Below are positions 51,912 to 60,318 of a stretch of 64,000 bases of DNA, piece by piece. The number at the start of each line of letters is the position of its first letter. Within the stretch, counting starts at the first letter, position 1. The stretch is taken from NCBI GenBank assembly GCA_963839815.1, contig CAWIWF010000003.1, positions 78,893-142,892 of the forward strand. The letters run 5' to 3'. Under the pieces are notes generated by a model. It saw only the letters and a program-made list of their open reading frames with translations, did no database searches and had not been told where the DNA came from. This DNA comes from JACVRM01 sp963839815 (GTDB lineage Bacteria; Actinomycetota; Thermoleophilia; Gaiellales; Gaiellaceae). Position numbers and translations under genes: made by a program.

Positions 51912-52757
51912 ATGAGCGCCCACGCCGACGCGCCAACGCACACGGTCGCCGTCGGCGATCTCGAGCTGACGAGCATCACCGACGCCGTCGGGTTGCTCGG
52001 GGAGCTCGACGAGCTCTTCCCCGGTACCACCGTCTCGGAGTGGGAGCCCTACCGCGCGCTGTACCCGGAGCTCTTTACGGGCAGCAAGATGCGGATTCTC
52101 GTCACCTGTTTCCTCGTGCGCGCGCCGGGAGGCCTCGTCCTGGTCGACACGGGGGTAGGTCCGCCGGGACGCTGGGGGTGGGAGGCCGAGACCGAAGGCG
52201 CGCTCCCGAGCGGGCTGCGCCGGCTCGGCGTCGATCCAGCTGACGTCGAGACCGTGCTGCTGACGCACCTTCACGTCGACCACGTCGGCTGGCTCGCCGA
52301 CGAGGAGCTCTTCCCGCGTGCCCGCTACTTCGTGCATGCCGATGCGCTGGCGTTCGCGCTCGAGCACTCGCCACTCGCGTGGCTGCGCGAGCGGCTGAGC
52401 GCGCTCACCGCAGCCGACCGTGTGGTCATGGTCGCCGACGGTTCCGAGCTGGGGCCCGGCGTCGTCGTGGAGGAGCTGCCGGGCCACTACCCCGGCCACC
52501 TCGGCCTGCGGCTCGAGTCCGCGGGCCGCACGGCCCTCATCGCCGCCGACGCCGCCGTCCAGCCGGCGATGCTGGACGACCCCGGACGCCGCTACGTGTC
52601 TGACGACGACCACGTGACGGCCGTCGCGACCAGGCGCGCTCTCGTCGCCAGGCTCGTCGACACCGAGACGCTGGTCGCCTGCGGGCACTACGACGGCAGC
52701 GGCATCGGCCGGATCGTCCGGCGGGACGCGTCGATCGTCTGGGAGGAAGCCCTGTGA
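51912..52757 (+). CDS. MBL-fold metallohydrolase
   Basis: A 281-residue metallo-beta-lactamase-fold protein. The metal motif LLTHLHVDHVGW (HxHxDH), GLVLVDTGVG upstream, the third His in LPGHYPGHLGLRLE, an Asp in ALIAADAAVQ and the last His in VACGHYDGSG fit a lactonase-like dinuclear hydrolase. Substrate may be a lactone or ester. The start ATG is 10 bases after the FAH-family stop; the stop overlaps the next gene by 4 bases. Confidence 0.88.
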   Translation: MSAHADAPTHTVAVGDLELTSITDAVGLLGELDELFPGTTVSEWEPYRALYPELFTGSKMRILVTCFLVRAPGGLVLVDTGVGPPGRWGWEAETEGALPSGLRRLGVDPADVETVLLTHLHVDHVGWLADEELFPRARYFVHADALAFALEHSPLAWLRERLSALTAADRVVMVADGSELGPGVVVEELPGHYPGHLGLRLESAGRTALIAADAAVQPAMLDDPGRRYVSDDDHVTAVATRRALVARLVDTETLVACGHYDGSGIGRIVRRDASIVWEEAL

Positions 52758-53005
52758 TCCAGCTGGTCTCGCTCCTCGGCGCGCTCACCATCCTGGCGGC
52801 GTACGCGGGCAACCAGTTCGCCTGGCTGAGGACGACCAGCCTCGGCTACGTCGTCGCGAACGCAGTCGGCGCGGCGATCCTCGCGGTGGTCGCCGCGGTC
52901 GAGGATCAGTGGGGCTTCCTCCTGCTCGAAGGCGTCTGGGCCATCGTCAGCGTCATCGCACTCCTGCGCATCCTGGCCGGCCGGCCGCCCGCACCGGCCA
53001 CATGA
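52754..53005 (+). CDS. Small CBU_0592-like membrane protein
   Basis: An 83-residue protein with three hydrophobic segments (~5-20, ~32-50, ~55-75). LLGALTILAAYAGNQFAWL and QWGFLLLEGVWAIVSVIALL are the pattern of the CBU_0592-like domain. The function is unknown. It starts at a GTG inside the end of the MBL gene and ends inside the start of the M24 peptidase, so it is translated as part of the same operon. Confidence 0.75.
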   Translation: MIQLVSLLGALTILAAYAGNQFAWLRTTSLGYVVANAVGAAILAVVAAVEDQWGFLLLEGVWAIVSVIALLRILAGRPPAPAT

Positions 53006-54168
53006 CCTGGCCTCGCGACGACACGAAGCTCGAGCGCGTGCGTGCGCTGATGGCCGAGCACGAGCTCGACGCGATCGTCGCGCGCGCCCCCGACAACGTG
53101 CTCTATCTCGCCAACTACTGGCCGATGAAGGGCTACGACATCGCCGTCTTCGGCCGCGACGGCGCAACCACTCTCGCCACCCTCGAGCCCCAGGCCGAGG
53201 ACGCCGCCCGCCAGGCCTGGACGGACGACATCCGCCTGTTCGCCGGCTACGACGAGCGCGATCCCCGCCCGCCCACCGCCCGGGCGGTCGAGGTGGCGCA
53301 GGCGGCGGTGCGCGAGGCGGGCTACGAGCGGGTCGGCCTCGAGCTCTCGCTTGGCACACAGGGCACCGACCGCATGGTGGGCGAGCCGACGACCTACACC
53401 CACGACTTCTTTCACGCCTTCGGCGCCGGCGTCGTGGACGCCACCCCGCTGCTCGCCGAGGCCCGCTCGATCAAGACCGCGCAGGAGCTGGAGCGCATGC
53501 GCATCGCCAACGAGCTGGCCGCCCTGGCGATGGAGCACGTCGCTCGCGAGCTGCGGCCCGGCATGAAGGAGAGCGAGGCGGCGGCGCTCTGGGAGGGATA
53601 CGTGCACGGCGCCGGCACCGGGCTCGACGGCCGCGTCGAGCTTGCCCGCGGCTTCGCGCTCGTCTGGTCGGGGCCGGGGATCCGCACCTTCACTGCCACC
53701 GGCTCGCGGCCCGTCCAGGAGCGGGAGCCGACGCTGTTCGAGATCTGGGTGTGCGTCGACGGCTACTGGTGCGACCACACGAAGAACCTCTGCCCGGGGG
53801 AGCTGACGCCGGAGTACGACGAGCTGCTCGAGCTGCTGCTGGCGACGCTCGACGACGCCGTCGCGTTCTGCCGTCCCGGAGCGAGTCTCGCCGAGCTCGA
53901 CCGCCGCATCCGCGAGCGGCTCGCGGCCGGCGGCTATCCCGGCCAGCCGTCGCATCCGGTCGCGCACGGGGTGGGGGCCCGCGCACATGAGCCGCCGTAC
54001 GCGCACCAGGCCGGAGGGGGCGAGCTGCGCGAGGGCATGGTGCTGGCGATCGAGCCCGGCGCCTACTGGCCCGGCGGCGGCGGCCTGCGCGTGGAGGACA
54101 ACTACCTCGTCACCGACCAGGGAGCAGAGAAACTGTGTCGATTCCCGGACGACTTTCGCACGCTGTGA
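53002..54168 (+). CDS. M24-family Xaa-Pro peptidase
   Basis: A 388-residue creatinase-like protein. The N-terminal domain (LERVRALMAEHELDAIVARA, NVLYLANYW) is followed by the pita-bread domain. Metal ligands are visible: Asp in VCVDGYWCDHTKNLC (both Asp), His in HPVAHGVGARAHEPP, Glu in LAIEPGAYWPGG and Glu in LRVEDNYLV. It would cleave N-terminal residues before proline, or a related C-N bond, in the cytoplasm. Start ATG overlaps the preceding stop. Repeat copy 5 starts 4 bases after its stop. Confidence 0.92.
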   Translation: MTWPRDDTKLERVRALMAEHELDAIVARAPDNVLYLANYWPMKGYDIAVFGRDGATTLATLEPQAEDAARQAWTDDIRLFAGYDERDPRPPTARAVEVAQAAVREAGYERVGLELSLGTQGTDRMVGEPTTYTHDFFHAFGAGVVDATPLLAEARSIKTAQELERMRIANELAALAMEHVARELRPGMKESEAAALWEGYVHGAGTGLDGRVELARGFALVWSGPGIRTFTATGSRPVQEREPTLFEIWVCVDGYWCDHTKNLCPGELTPEYDELLELLLATLDDAVAFCRPGASLAELDRRIRERLAAGGYPGQPSHPVAHGVGARAHEPPYAHQAGGGELREGMVLAIEPGAYWPGGGGLRVEDNYLVTDQGAEKLCRFPDDFRTL

Positions 54169-54171
54169 CCC

Positions 54172-54280
54172 CGTACCCCGCCCTCCCAAGGGGGGAGGAG
54201 CGGTTGTCCACCCGCTCGCGGGCCAGCCTAGCCCGCCCGGACGCACGCGTCTGTGTCGACTCCGCGCCGAATGTGTCACA
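54172..54280 (+). repeat. Dispersed repeat copy 5
   Basis: Between the M24 peptidase and the NifV/LeuA-like gene. It holds GTACCCCGCCCTCCCAAGGG followed by GGAGGAG (as in copies 2 and 3), GTCCACCCGCTCGCGG, GCCCGCCCGGACGC, GCGTCTGTGTCGACTCC, and GCGCCGAATGTGTCACA. The tail is two bases shorter at the GTGTCTGTG core than in copies 1-4. Confidence 0.8.
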
Positions 54281-54322
54281 CGGCCGCGGCCGCTCGACGG
54301 CGGCTCCGCGTGAGGCAGCCGC

Positions 54323-55486
54323 GTGAGCGCGGACGGGATCTGGACGGGCGAGCTGAACCGGCCGCACAGGTTCAGCGCCGCCATCGGCTTCTACGACACG
54401 ACGCTGCGTGACGGCGAGCAGACAGTCGGCGTCGTCCTCGACCCGGAGCAGAAGCTCGAGATCGCCCGCTTGCTCGACGAGCTCGGCGTCGAGCGGATCG
54501 AGGCCGGCTTCCCACGCGTGTCGGCGGAGGACGCCGAGGCGATCCGGCTGATCGCGAACGCCGGCCTGGCCGCCGAGATCTGGGGCTTCGCCCGCGCGGT
54601 GCAGGCGGACGTGGAGGCGCTGCTGGAGCTCGGCGTGCGCGCCGCCGTCGTCGAGTCGCCTGTCAGCGACCTGAAGCTCCGCGCGCTCGGCGTCTCCCAC
54701 GACGACATGCTCGGGCGCATTCGCCGCGCAGTCGGGGAGGCGACCGCGGCCGGCGTCACGGTCGCCTACTTCGGCGTCGACGGCACCAGGGCCGATCCGG
54801 CCTTCCTCGACCGCGCCTATGCGGCCGCCGCCGAGGCGGGTGCGACGGAGGCGGTGGTCGTGGACACGATCGGCGTCGCCACCCCCGAGGCCGCGGCTGC
54901 GCTCGTCGAGCGGACCCGGGGCGTGCTCGGCCCCGACGTGCCGCTGCACTGGCACGGGCACAACGACTTCGGGCTCGCCACCGCGGCCGCCGTCGCCGCC
55001 GCCCGCGCCGGCGCGCGCTGGCTGCAGGGAACGATCAACGGCATGGGCGAACGGGCCGGCAACGCGAGCCTCGGCGAGATCGCGCTCGCTCTCCATGCCC
55101 TCTACGGCGTCGAGACCGCACTCCGGCTCGATCGCATCCGGGCCGTCTCCGAGCGCGTCCGGGAGCTCTCCGGCTACACGATCGAGCCGTGGAAGCCGCT
55201 CGTCGGCGAGAACCTCTTCCGCCGTGAGAGCGGCGCGGTCGCCAGCCAGTTCCACGACCCGCCCTCGATCGAGCCGTACTCGTCCGGACTGGTGGGCGCC
55301 AGGCGCTCCGTCGTCCTCGGCAAGAAGAGCGGCCTCGACTCGGTGCGGATCAAGGCCGAGGAGCTCGGCGTCGAGCTGCCGGAGGAACGGCGCGCCGCGG
55401 TGCTCGCGGCAGTCAAGCGGCTGGGCGCAGAGCAGCGCGGGCTCGTCGGCGACGACGAGTTCCGCCGCCTGGTGGAGGACGCATGA
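54323..55486 (+). CDS. Homocitrate/isopropylmalate-synthase-like DRE-TIM metallolyase
   Basis: A 387-residue Claisen-condensing enzyme: FYDTTLRDGEQTVGV (metal Asp and catalytic Arg), IEAGFPRVSAEDAEAIRLI, DTIGVATPEAAAALV, HWHGHNDFGLATA (HxH metal ligands) and GTINGMGERAGNASLGE. It has no C-terminal leucine-regulatory domain, so its length matches NifV or other homocitrate-synthase-like enzymes rather than LeuA. It condenses acetyl-CoA with a 2-oxo acid; which one is open. There are no nif genes nearby. The stop overlaps the M32 peptidase start. Start is GTG at 54323. Confidence 0.85.
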   Translation: MSADGIWTGELNRPHRFSAAIGFYDTTLRDGEQTVGVVLDPEQKLEIARLLDELGVERIEAGFPRVSAEDAEAIRLIANAGLAAEIWGFARAVQADVEALLELGVRAAVVESPVSDLKLRALGVSHDDMLGRIRRAVGEATAAGVTVAYFGVDGTRADPAFLDRAYAAAAEAGATEAVVVDTIGVATPEAAAALVERTRGVLGPDVPLHWHGHNDFGLATAAAVAAARAGARWLQGTINGMGERAGNASLGEIALALHALYGVETALRLDRIRAVSERVRELSGYTIEPWKPLVGENLFRRESGAVASQFHDPPSIEPYSSGLVGARRSVVLGKKSGLDSVRIKAEELGVELPEERRAAVLAAVKRLGAEQRGLVGDDEFRRLVEDA

Positions 55487-56940
55487 GCGAGGAGCGCCTG
55501 GCCGAGCTCCGCACGCGCCTCGGCGAGGTGGATGACCTCCGGCGCGCCGGCTGGGTCCTCTACTGGGATCTCGAGACGCACATGCCGCCCGCAGGCGCTG
55601 AGGTGCGCGCGGAGCAGCTCGGCACGCTCGCCGGCATCGAGCACGAGCGCTTCGTGGCCGACGACCTCGGTGAGCTCCTCGAGGAGCTGCGACCCTACGG
55701 CGAATCGCTGCCCTACGAGAGCGACGATGCGAGCCTGATCCGGGTCGCGCGGCGCGAGTACGAGCGGGCGCGCCTCGTGCCGAAGGAGCTGCGCGCGGAG
55801 CTGGTGCGCGCGGGCGCCGGCGGCTCCCAGGTCTGGCGCCAGGCCCGCGAGGCCAACGACTACGAAGTCTTCCGGCCGGCGCTCGAGCGCAACCTCGAGC
55901 TCCAGGCGCAGTACATCGCCTGTTTCGACGGCGCCGCCGAGCCGTACGACGTCCTGCTCGAGGAGAGCGAGCCGGGCCTCACGACCGCGGACATCGCCGC
56001 CGTCTTCGCGCGCCTGCGCGAGGAGCTCCAGCCGCTCGTCGCCTCGCTCGAGCAACCGGCCGGGCCGCCGCTCGAGCTCGGCCTCGACCGCTCCGGCCGC
56101 CGGACGGTGGTGAATCGCCTGCTCGCGGGACTCGGCTTCGACCGCGCGTGGGGCCGCGTCGACCACTCAGTGCACCCGTTCATGATCAACTTCGCGACCG
56201 GCGACATTCGCCTGACGGTCTACGAGGACGGTGACCTGCGCGCGCTCTACGCCGCTCTGCACGAGTTCGGCCATGGCCTCTACGAGCGGGGAGTCGCTCC
56301 GGCGCTCGAGCGCACGATGCTCGCAGCGGGCGCGTCGGGCGCCATCCACGAATCGCAGAGCCTGCTCTGGGAGAACCTCGTCGGGCGCAGCGAGCCTTTC
56401 TGCCGGTGGTTCGCGGGGCTGCTCGGGGTCGACGCAACGAAGCTCTACCGGGCCGCCAACCGGATCGAGCGGTCGCTCATTCGCGTCGACGCCGACCCGG
56501 TCACCTACAGCCTGCACGTCGTCTTCCGCTTCGAGCTCGAGCGAGCGCTCGTGTCCGGCGACCTTGCCGCGGCCGACCTGCGCGACGCGTGGAACGACCA
56601 CGTGCGCGACCTGCTCGGCGTCGCCGTCCCCGACGACCTGCGCGGCGTGCTCCAGGACATGCACTGGTCAGACTCGCTGATGGGCTACTTCCCGAGCTAC
56701 GCGCTCGGCCACGTCGCCTCGGCCCAGATCTGGGAACGTGCCGCCGCCGACCTGCCCGCGCTCGAGGACGGCTTCGCGGATGGCGATTTCGAGGCGCTCC
56801 GGGAGTGGCTGCGCGAGCACGTGCACCGGCACGGCCGCAAGTTCACGACCCCGGAGACGCTGGAGCGCGCAGTCGGCGGTGGCTTCGACCCCGGGCCGCT
56901 GATGCGCTACGTGCGCCGGACGATCGAGCTCGCCGGCTGA
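55483..56940 (+). CDS. M32-family (Taq-type) carboxypeptidase
   Basis: A 485-residue zinc carboxypeptidase. ALHEFGHGLYERG contains HEFGH (HExxH class with Glu), and AIHESQSLLWENLVGRSEPF holds the third Zn ligand Glu, both M32 signatures. Upstream WVLYWDLETHMPPAGAEVRA and downstream YSLHVVFRFELERALVSGD, MHWSDSLMGYFPSYALGH are also typical. It removes C-terminal residues from peptides in the cytoplasm. Length is normal. It overlaps the condensing-enzyme gene by 4 bases, an odd pairing with no obvious pathway link. Confidence 0.95.
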   Translation: MSEERLAELRTRLGEVDDLRRAGWVLYWDLETHMPPAGAEVRAEQLGTLAGIEHERFVADDLGELLEELRPYGESLPYESDDASLIRVARREYERARLVPKELRAELVRAGAGGSQVWRQAREANDYEVFRPALERNLELQAQYIACFDGAAEPYDVLLEESEPGLTTADIAAVFARLREELQPLVASLEQPAGPPLELGLDRSGRRTVVNRLLAGLGFDRAWGRVDHSVHPFMINFATGDIRLTVYEDGDLRALYAALHEFGHGLYERGVAPALERTMLAAGASGAIHESQSLLWENLVGRSEPFCRWFAGLLGVDATKLYRAANRIERSLIRVDADPVTYSLHVVFRFELERALVSGDLAAADLRDAWNDHVRDLLGVAVPDDLRGVLQDMHWSDSLMGYFPSYALGHVASAQIWERAAADLPALEDGFADGDFEALREWLREHVHRHGRKFTTPETLERAVGGGFDPGPLMRYVRRTIELAG

Positions 56941-56970
56941 CGCCGCCGCCGCCCGGAGAGAGGAGACACG

Positions 56971-57513
56971 ATGAGCCCCAACCCAGACCTCGCGAGCGTC
57001 TTCGACGAGCACGTGGCCGCCGAGTTCGCCGATCGCGATCTGGACGCCACCATGGCGACGATGACCGACGACCCGTACGTCTACCACGTGCCCGCGATGA
57101 CCGGCGGGGACGGGCGCGACGCCGTCCAGAGCTTCTACGGGCGGCACTTCATCGGCAAGTGGCCCGCCGACACGGCGATCGAGCCGGTGTCCCGGACGAT
57201 CGGCGACGACCAGGTCGTGGACGAGCTCGTGATCTCGTTCACGCACGATCTCGAGATGGATGCCCTGCTCCCCGGCGTGCCGCCCACCGGGCGCCAGGTG
57301 CGGCTCCCGTTCTGCGTCGTGGTCGGCTTCGCGGACGGCAAAGTCGCGCACGAGCACATCTACTGGGATCAGGCGTCGTTGCTCGTCCAGGTCGGCCTCC
57401 TCCACCGCGACGCGCTGCCCGTCACGGGCGGGGAGCAGGCCGAGAACCTGCTCGCCAGGCGCGCGCGGGCGATGAACGAGCTGATCGCCCGGGGAGTGCC
57501 CCCTGGCGCTTGA
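56971..57513 (+). CDS. SnoaL/NTF2-like protein
   Basis: A 180-residue cone-fold protein. FDEHVAAEFADRDLDATMAT is the opening helix; DDPYVYHVPAMTGGDGRDAV, FYGRHFIGKWPADTAIEPVS, LVISFTHDLEMDALLPGVPP and HEHIYWDQASLLVQVGLL follow. The pattern matches nuclear-transport-factor-2-like proteins often found with dienelactone hydrolases. Function is unknown. A GGAGAGAGGAG ribosome site precedes the ATG. It lies upstream of the ABC transporter with a 60-base gap and may share its transcript. Confidence 0.8.
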   Translation: MSPNPDLASVFDEHVAAEFADRDLDATMATMTDDPYVYHVPAMTGGDGRDAVQSFYGRHFIGKWPADTAIEPVSRTIGDDQVVDELVISFTHDLEMDALLPGVPPTGRQVRLPFCVVVGFADGKVAHEHIYWDQASLLVQVGLLHRDALPVTGGEQAENLLARRARAMNELIARGVPPGA

Positions 57514-57573
57514 CCGGCCCGAACCCGAGCAAATCTGATAGAGCCTGTCCAAAGCACGACCGAGGAGGACTGG

Positions 57574-58836
57574 ATGAGAGACGAGGACGGTGGAGCGCGC
57601 GGCACGTGGAGGCTCCTGGCCGCGCTGCTGCTCGCGCTGACGCTGGTCGCGGCGGGCTGCGGTGGCGACGACGACGATGACGACGGTGCCGCGACGACAG
57701 CGGCGACCGAGACGGACGGACCGGCGAGCGGCGACCCGATCACGATCGGCTGGGCGTTCGACTCGTCCGGGCAGATGGCGCCCTTCGACGGGCCCGCCCT
57801 GGCCGCGGCGAACATCCGCGTGCAGCAGCTGAACGACGAGGGCGGCGTCGAGGGGCGGCCGTTCGAGATCGAGACCTGCGACACGCAGAACAACGACCCC
57901 GCGAAGGCGAAGGCGTGCGCGACACGGCTGCTGGAGGGCGGCGCGGACGTGATCTTCGTCACCTGTGACGTCGACTTCGCCACCCCGGTCGTCCAGGAGT
58001 CGATCGGCCAGGGCAAGCTGACGATCGCGCCCTGCATCGGCACCGACCAGATGGGGCCGAAGCGCTTCGGCGAGAAGGGCAAGCTCGCGTTCAGCTTCGG
58101 CAACGTCGCCCAGGACGAAGGCTCGGCGATGGCGGAGTTCGCCAACGAGCAGGGCTGGAAGACGGCGGCGACGGCGACGAACACGCTGCTCGTGTACTTC
58201 AAGAACGTCGTCGAGGCGTTCGAGAAGCGGTTCACGCAGCTCGGCGGCACCGTTGTCGCCAGCGAGAGCTATGCGACCGGCGCCAACAACGTGGGAGCAG
58301 CCGTGACGAGGCTCAACGCCAAGAAGGCCGACGTGATCGTCACGTCGACCGCCTTCGGGGAGCTGCCCCAGCTCGTCTCGGGCCTCCGCTCCCTCGGCAA
58401 CAAGACGGCGATCCTGAACTCGTGGGCCGGAGACGGCACCTACTGGGTCACCAAGAAGCCGCAGGTGACGAACTACTACGCCGTCACCTACGCCTCCGTC
58501 TTCGGGGACGATCCCAACCAGGAGGTCAAGGACCTGATCCAGTCCCTGACCGACGCGGGCACACCGCCCGGCACCGGCGGCTTCCTCGCCGGGGCGGCCG
58601 CCATCGACGGCGTCGCCGAGGCGATCATCCGGGCCGGCGGCTCGACCGACGGCGAGGAGTTGGCGGCTGAGATGGAGCAGTTCGAGGCCGTGGACACGAT
58701 CTCCGGCGAGGTCAACTTCTCGCCCGAGCTCCACACGGTCTTCGGCCGCGAGTACCGGGTGGTCAAGGTGCAGGGAAACAAGGGCTCCTACGTTCAGGGA
58801 GTCACGGCACAGGAAGTCCCGACGCTCGGGGGATGA
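57574..58836 (+). CDS. Branched-chain amino-acid-type ABC transporter substrate-binding lipoprotein
   Basis: A 420-residue type I periplasmic-binding protein. The signal peptide ends in a lipobox (LVAAGC at ~27-32), followed by an Asp-rich linker. The mature part begins with ITIGWAFDSSGQMAPFDGP, and NDEGGVEGRPFEIETCDTQN and ESYATGANNVGAAVTRLNA are family-like. It would be lipid-anchored outside the membrane and deliver a ligand to the permease encoded downstream. Ligand is unknown: amino acids, amides and aromatic compounds are all possible. GAGGAGG precedes the ATG. The stop overlaps the ATPase start by 4 bases. Confidence 0.9.
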   Translation: MRDEDGGARGTWRLLAALLLALTLVAAGCGGDDDDDDGAATTAATETDGPASGDPITIGWAFDSSGQMAPFDGPALAAANIRVQQLNDEGGVEGRPFEIETCDTQNNDPAKAKACATRLLEGGADVIFVTCDVDFATPVVQESIGQGKLTIAPCIGTDQMGPKRFGEKGKLAFSFGNVAQDEGSAMAEFANEQGWKTAATATNTLLVYFKNVVEAFEKRFTQLGGTVVASESYATGANNVGAAVTRLNAKKADVIVTSTAFGELPQLVSGLRSLGNKTAILNSWAGDGTYWVTKKPQVTNYYAVTYASVFGDDPNQEVKDLIQSLTDAGTPPGTGGFLAGAAAIDGVAEAIIRAGGSTDGEELAAEMEQFEAVDTISGEVNFSPELHTVFGREYRVVKVQGNKGSYVQGVTAQEVPTLGG

Positions 58837-59612
58837 CCGCGGCCGCACCGGCAGAGGCACGGGAGAGGCTCGGAGGGATGCTCCGGGCCTCTTCCGTCTC
58901 CCGCTCCTTCGAGGGCGTGGAGGCGCTCCAGGACGTCACGCTCGAGCTGCACCGCAACGAGGTCGTGGGGCTGATCGGGCCGAACGGCGCCGGCAAGTCG
59001 ACGCTGGTGAACGTCCTCAGCGGCTTCGACCGGCCAAGCGCCGGGAGGGTCGAGGCCGAGGGCCGCGATGTCACCGACTGGAGCGCGCACCGGCGGGCGC
59101 GCTCGGGGCTGGCGCGCACCTTCCAGCACAGCCGCGCCTTCCGCGGGCTCTCGGTGCGCGAGAACGTCGAGGTGGCCGCGCTCGGCGTCGGCGTCTCTCC
59201 GCGTGAGGCCCGCCGGCGCGCCGACGACCTGCTCGGCCTGCTCGGGCTGTCGGCGGCGGCGGAAACCGCTGCGGCGTCGCTCGCCCACGGCGACGAGCGC
59301 AGGCTGGGCGTCGCCCGCGCGCTGGCCACCGAGCCTCGCTTCGTGCTCATGGACGAGCCGGCCGCCGGACTGCCCGAGGGCGAAGTGCCCGAGTTCGCGG
59401 CCGTCGTCCGCTCGGTGCGCGACGAGCACGGTGCCGGCGTGCTCCTGATCGACCACAACATGGCGCTCGTGATGGAGGTCTGCGACCGCGTCCAGGTGCT
59501 CGACCAGGGCCGCACGATCGCCGAGGGGACGCCGGCCGAGATCCGGGCGAACCTCGACGTCGCGGCTGCGTACCTGGGGGAGGCGGGGATCGCGGAGGCC
59601 GAAGGTGGCTGA
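58833..59612 (+). CDS. livG: ABC transporter ATPase LivG type
   Basis: A 259-residue ATPase. Walker A GPNGAGKSTLVNVLSGF, Q-loop region ARTFQHSRAFRGLSVRENV, signature LAHGDERRLGVARALA (a variant of LSGGQ), Walker B FVLMDEPAAGLPEGE and the switch His in LLIDHNMALVMEV are all present. It powers import together with the LivF-type ATPase. The overlap with the binding-protein gene and with livF (8 bases) shows operon organisation. Confidence 0.92.
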   Translation: MTAAAPAEARERLGGMLRASSVSRSFEGVEALQDVTLELHRNEVVGLIGPNGAGKSTLVNVLSGFDRPSAGRVEAEGRDVTDWSAHRRARSGLARTFQHSRAFRGLSVRENVEVAALGVGVSPREARRRADDLLGLLGLSAAAETAAASLAHGDERRLGVARALATEPRFVLMDEPAAGLPEGEVPEFAAVVRSVRDEHGAGVLLIDHNMALVMEVCDRVQVLDQGRTIAEGTPAEIRANLDVAAAYLGEAGIAEAEGG

Positions 59613-60318
59613 GCCGGCACTGGAGCTCGAGGAGCTCGAGGTCCGCTACGGGCCGGTGGCCGCGGTCCGCGGCGTCAGCCTGCGCGTTGAGCGGGGCGAG
59701 ATCGTCGGCCTGATCGGCCCCAACGGGGCCGGCAAGTCGACCACGTTGCACGCGATCACGGGGCTCGTGCCGCTGCACGGCGGCGACGTGCGGGTGGCGG
59801 GCGGGTCGCTGCGGGGGCGCACGCCCGAGCAGGTCGCGCGCGCCGGCGTGGCGCTCGTCCCCGAGGGCCGCCGCATCTACGGCTCGTTCACGGTCGAGGA
59901 GAACCTCCGGCTCGGCCTCGCCGCCGGGCGGGGCGCGGACGCCGCGTCGACGCTCGCCGAGGCCTACGAGCTCTTCCCGATGCTGCGGGAGGCGCGGGGG
60001 CGCCAGGCCGGGGCGCTGTCGGGCGGCCAGCAGCAGCAGCTGGCCATCGCCCGCGCCCTCGCCGCCCGCCCGGAGGTGCTGCTCCTCGACGAGCCGTCGC
60101 TGGGACTCGCGCCCAAGTCGGTCGACGCCGTGTTCGAGACGCTGGCGGCGGTGCGGGCGCGCGGCGTCACCATCCTGCTCGTCGAGCAGCGGGCCCAGCG
60201 GACCGTGGCCTTCGCCGAGCGCACGCACGTGCTCGCGAACGGCGAGCTGCGCATGACCCTCGGCCCTGGCGACGCCGGCGACACGGAGCGGCTGATCGCC
60301 GCCTACCTCGCCGCATGA
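59605..60318 (+). CDS. livF: ABC transporter ATPase LivF type
   Basis: A 237-residue ATPase. Walker A GPNGAGKSTTLHAITGL, VPEGRRIYGSFTVEENLRLG, signature LSGGQQQQLAIARALAARPE, Walker B VLLLDEPSLGLAPKSV and the switch region LLVEQRAQRTVAFAER are typical of LivF. It pairs with LivG as the heterodimeric ATPase at the inner membrane face. The start overlaps livG by 8 bases; the stop overlaps the permease gene by 4. Confidence 0.93.
   Translation: MAEPALELEELEVRYGPVAAVRGVSLRVERGEIVGLIGPNGAGKSTTLHAITGLVPLHGGDVRVAGGSLRGRTPEQVARAGVALVPEGRRIYGSFTVEENLRLGLAAGRGADAASTLAEAYELFPMLREARGRQAGALSGGQQQQLAIARALAARPEVLLLDEPSLGLAPKSVDAVFETLAAVRARGVTILLVEQRAQRTVAFAERTHVLANGELRMTLGPGDAGDTERLIAAYLAA

Noticed and set aside
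1211..54280. The dispersed repeats as a CRISPR array
   Set aside because: Copies are tens of kilobases apart, in both orientations, and of uneven length with no spacers.
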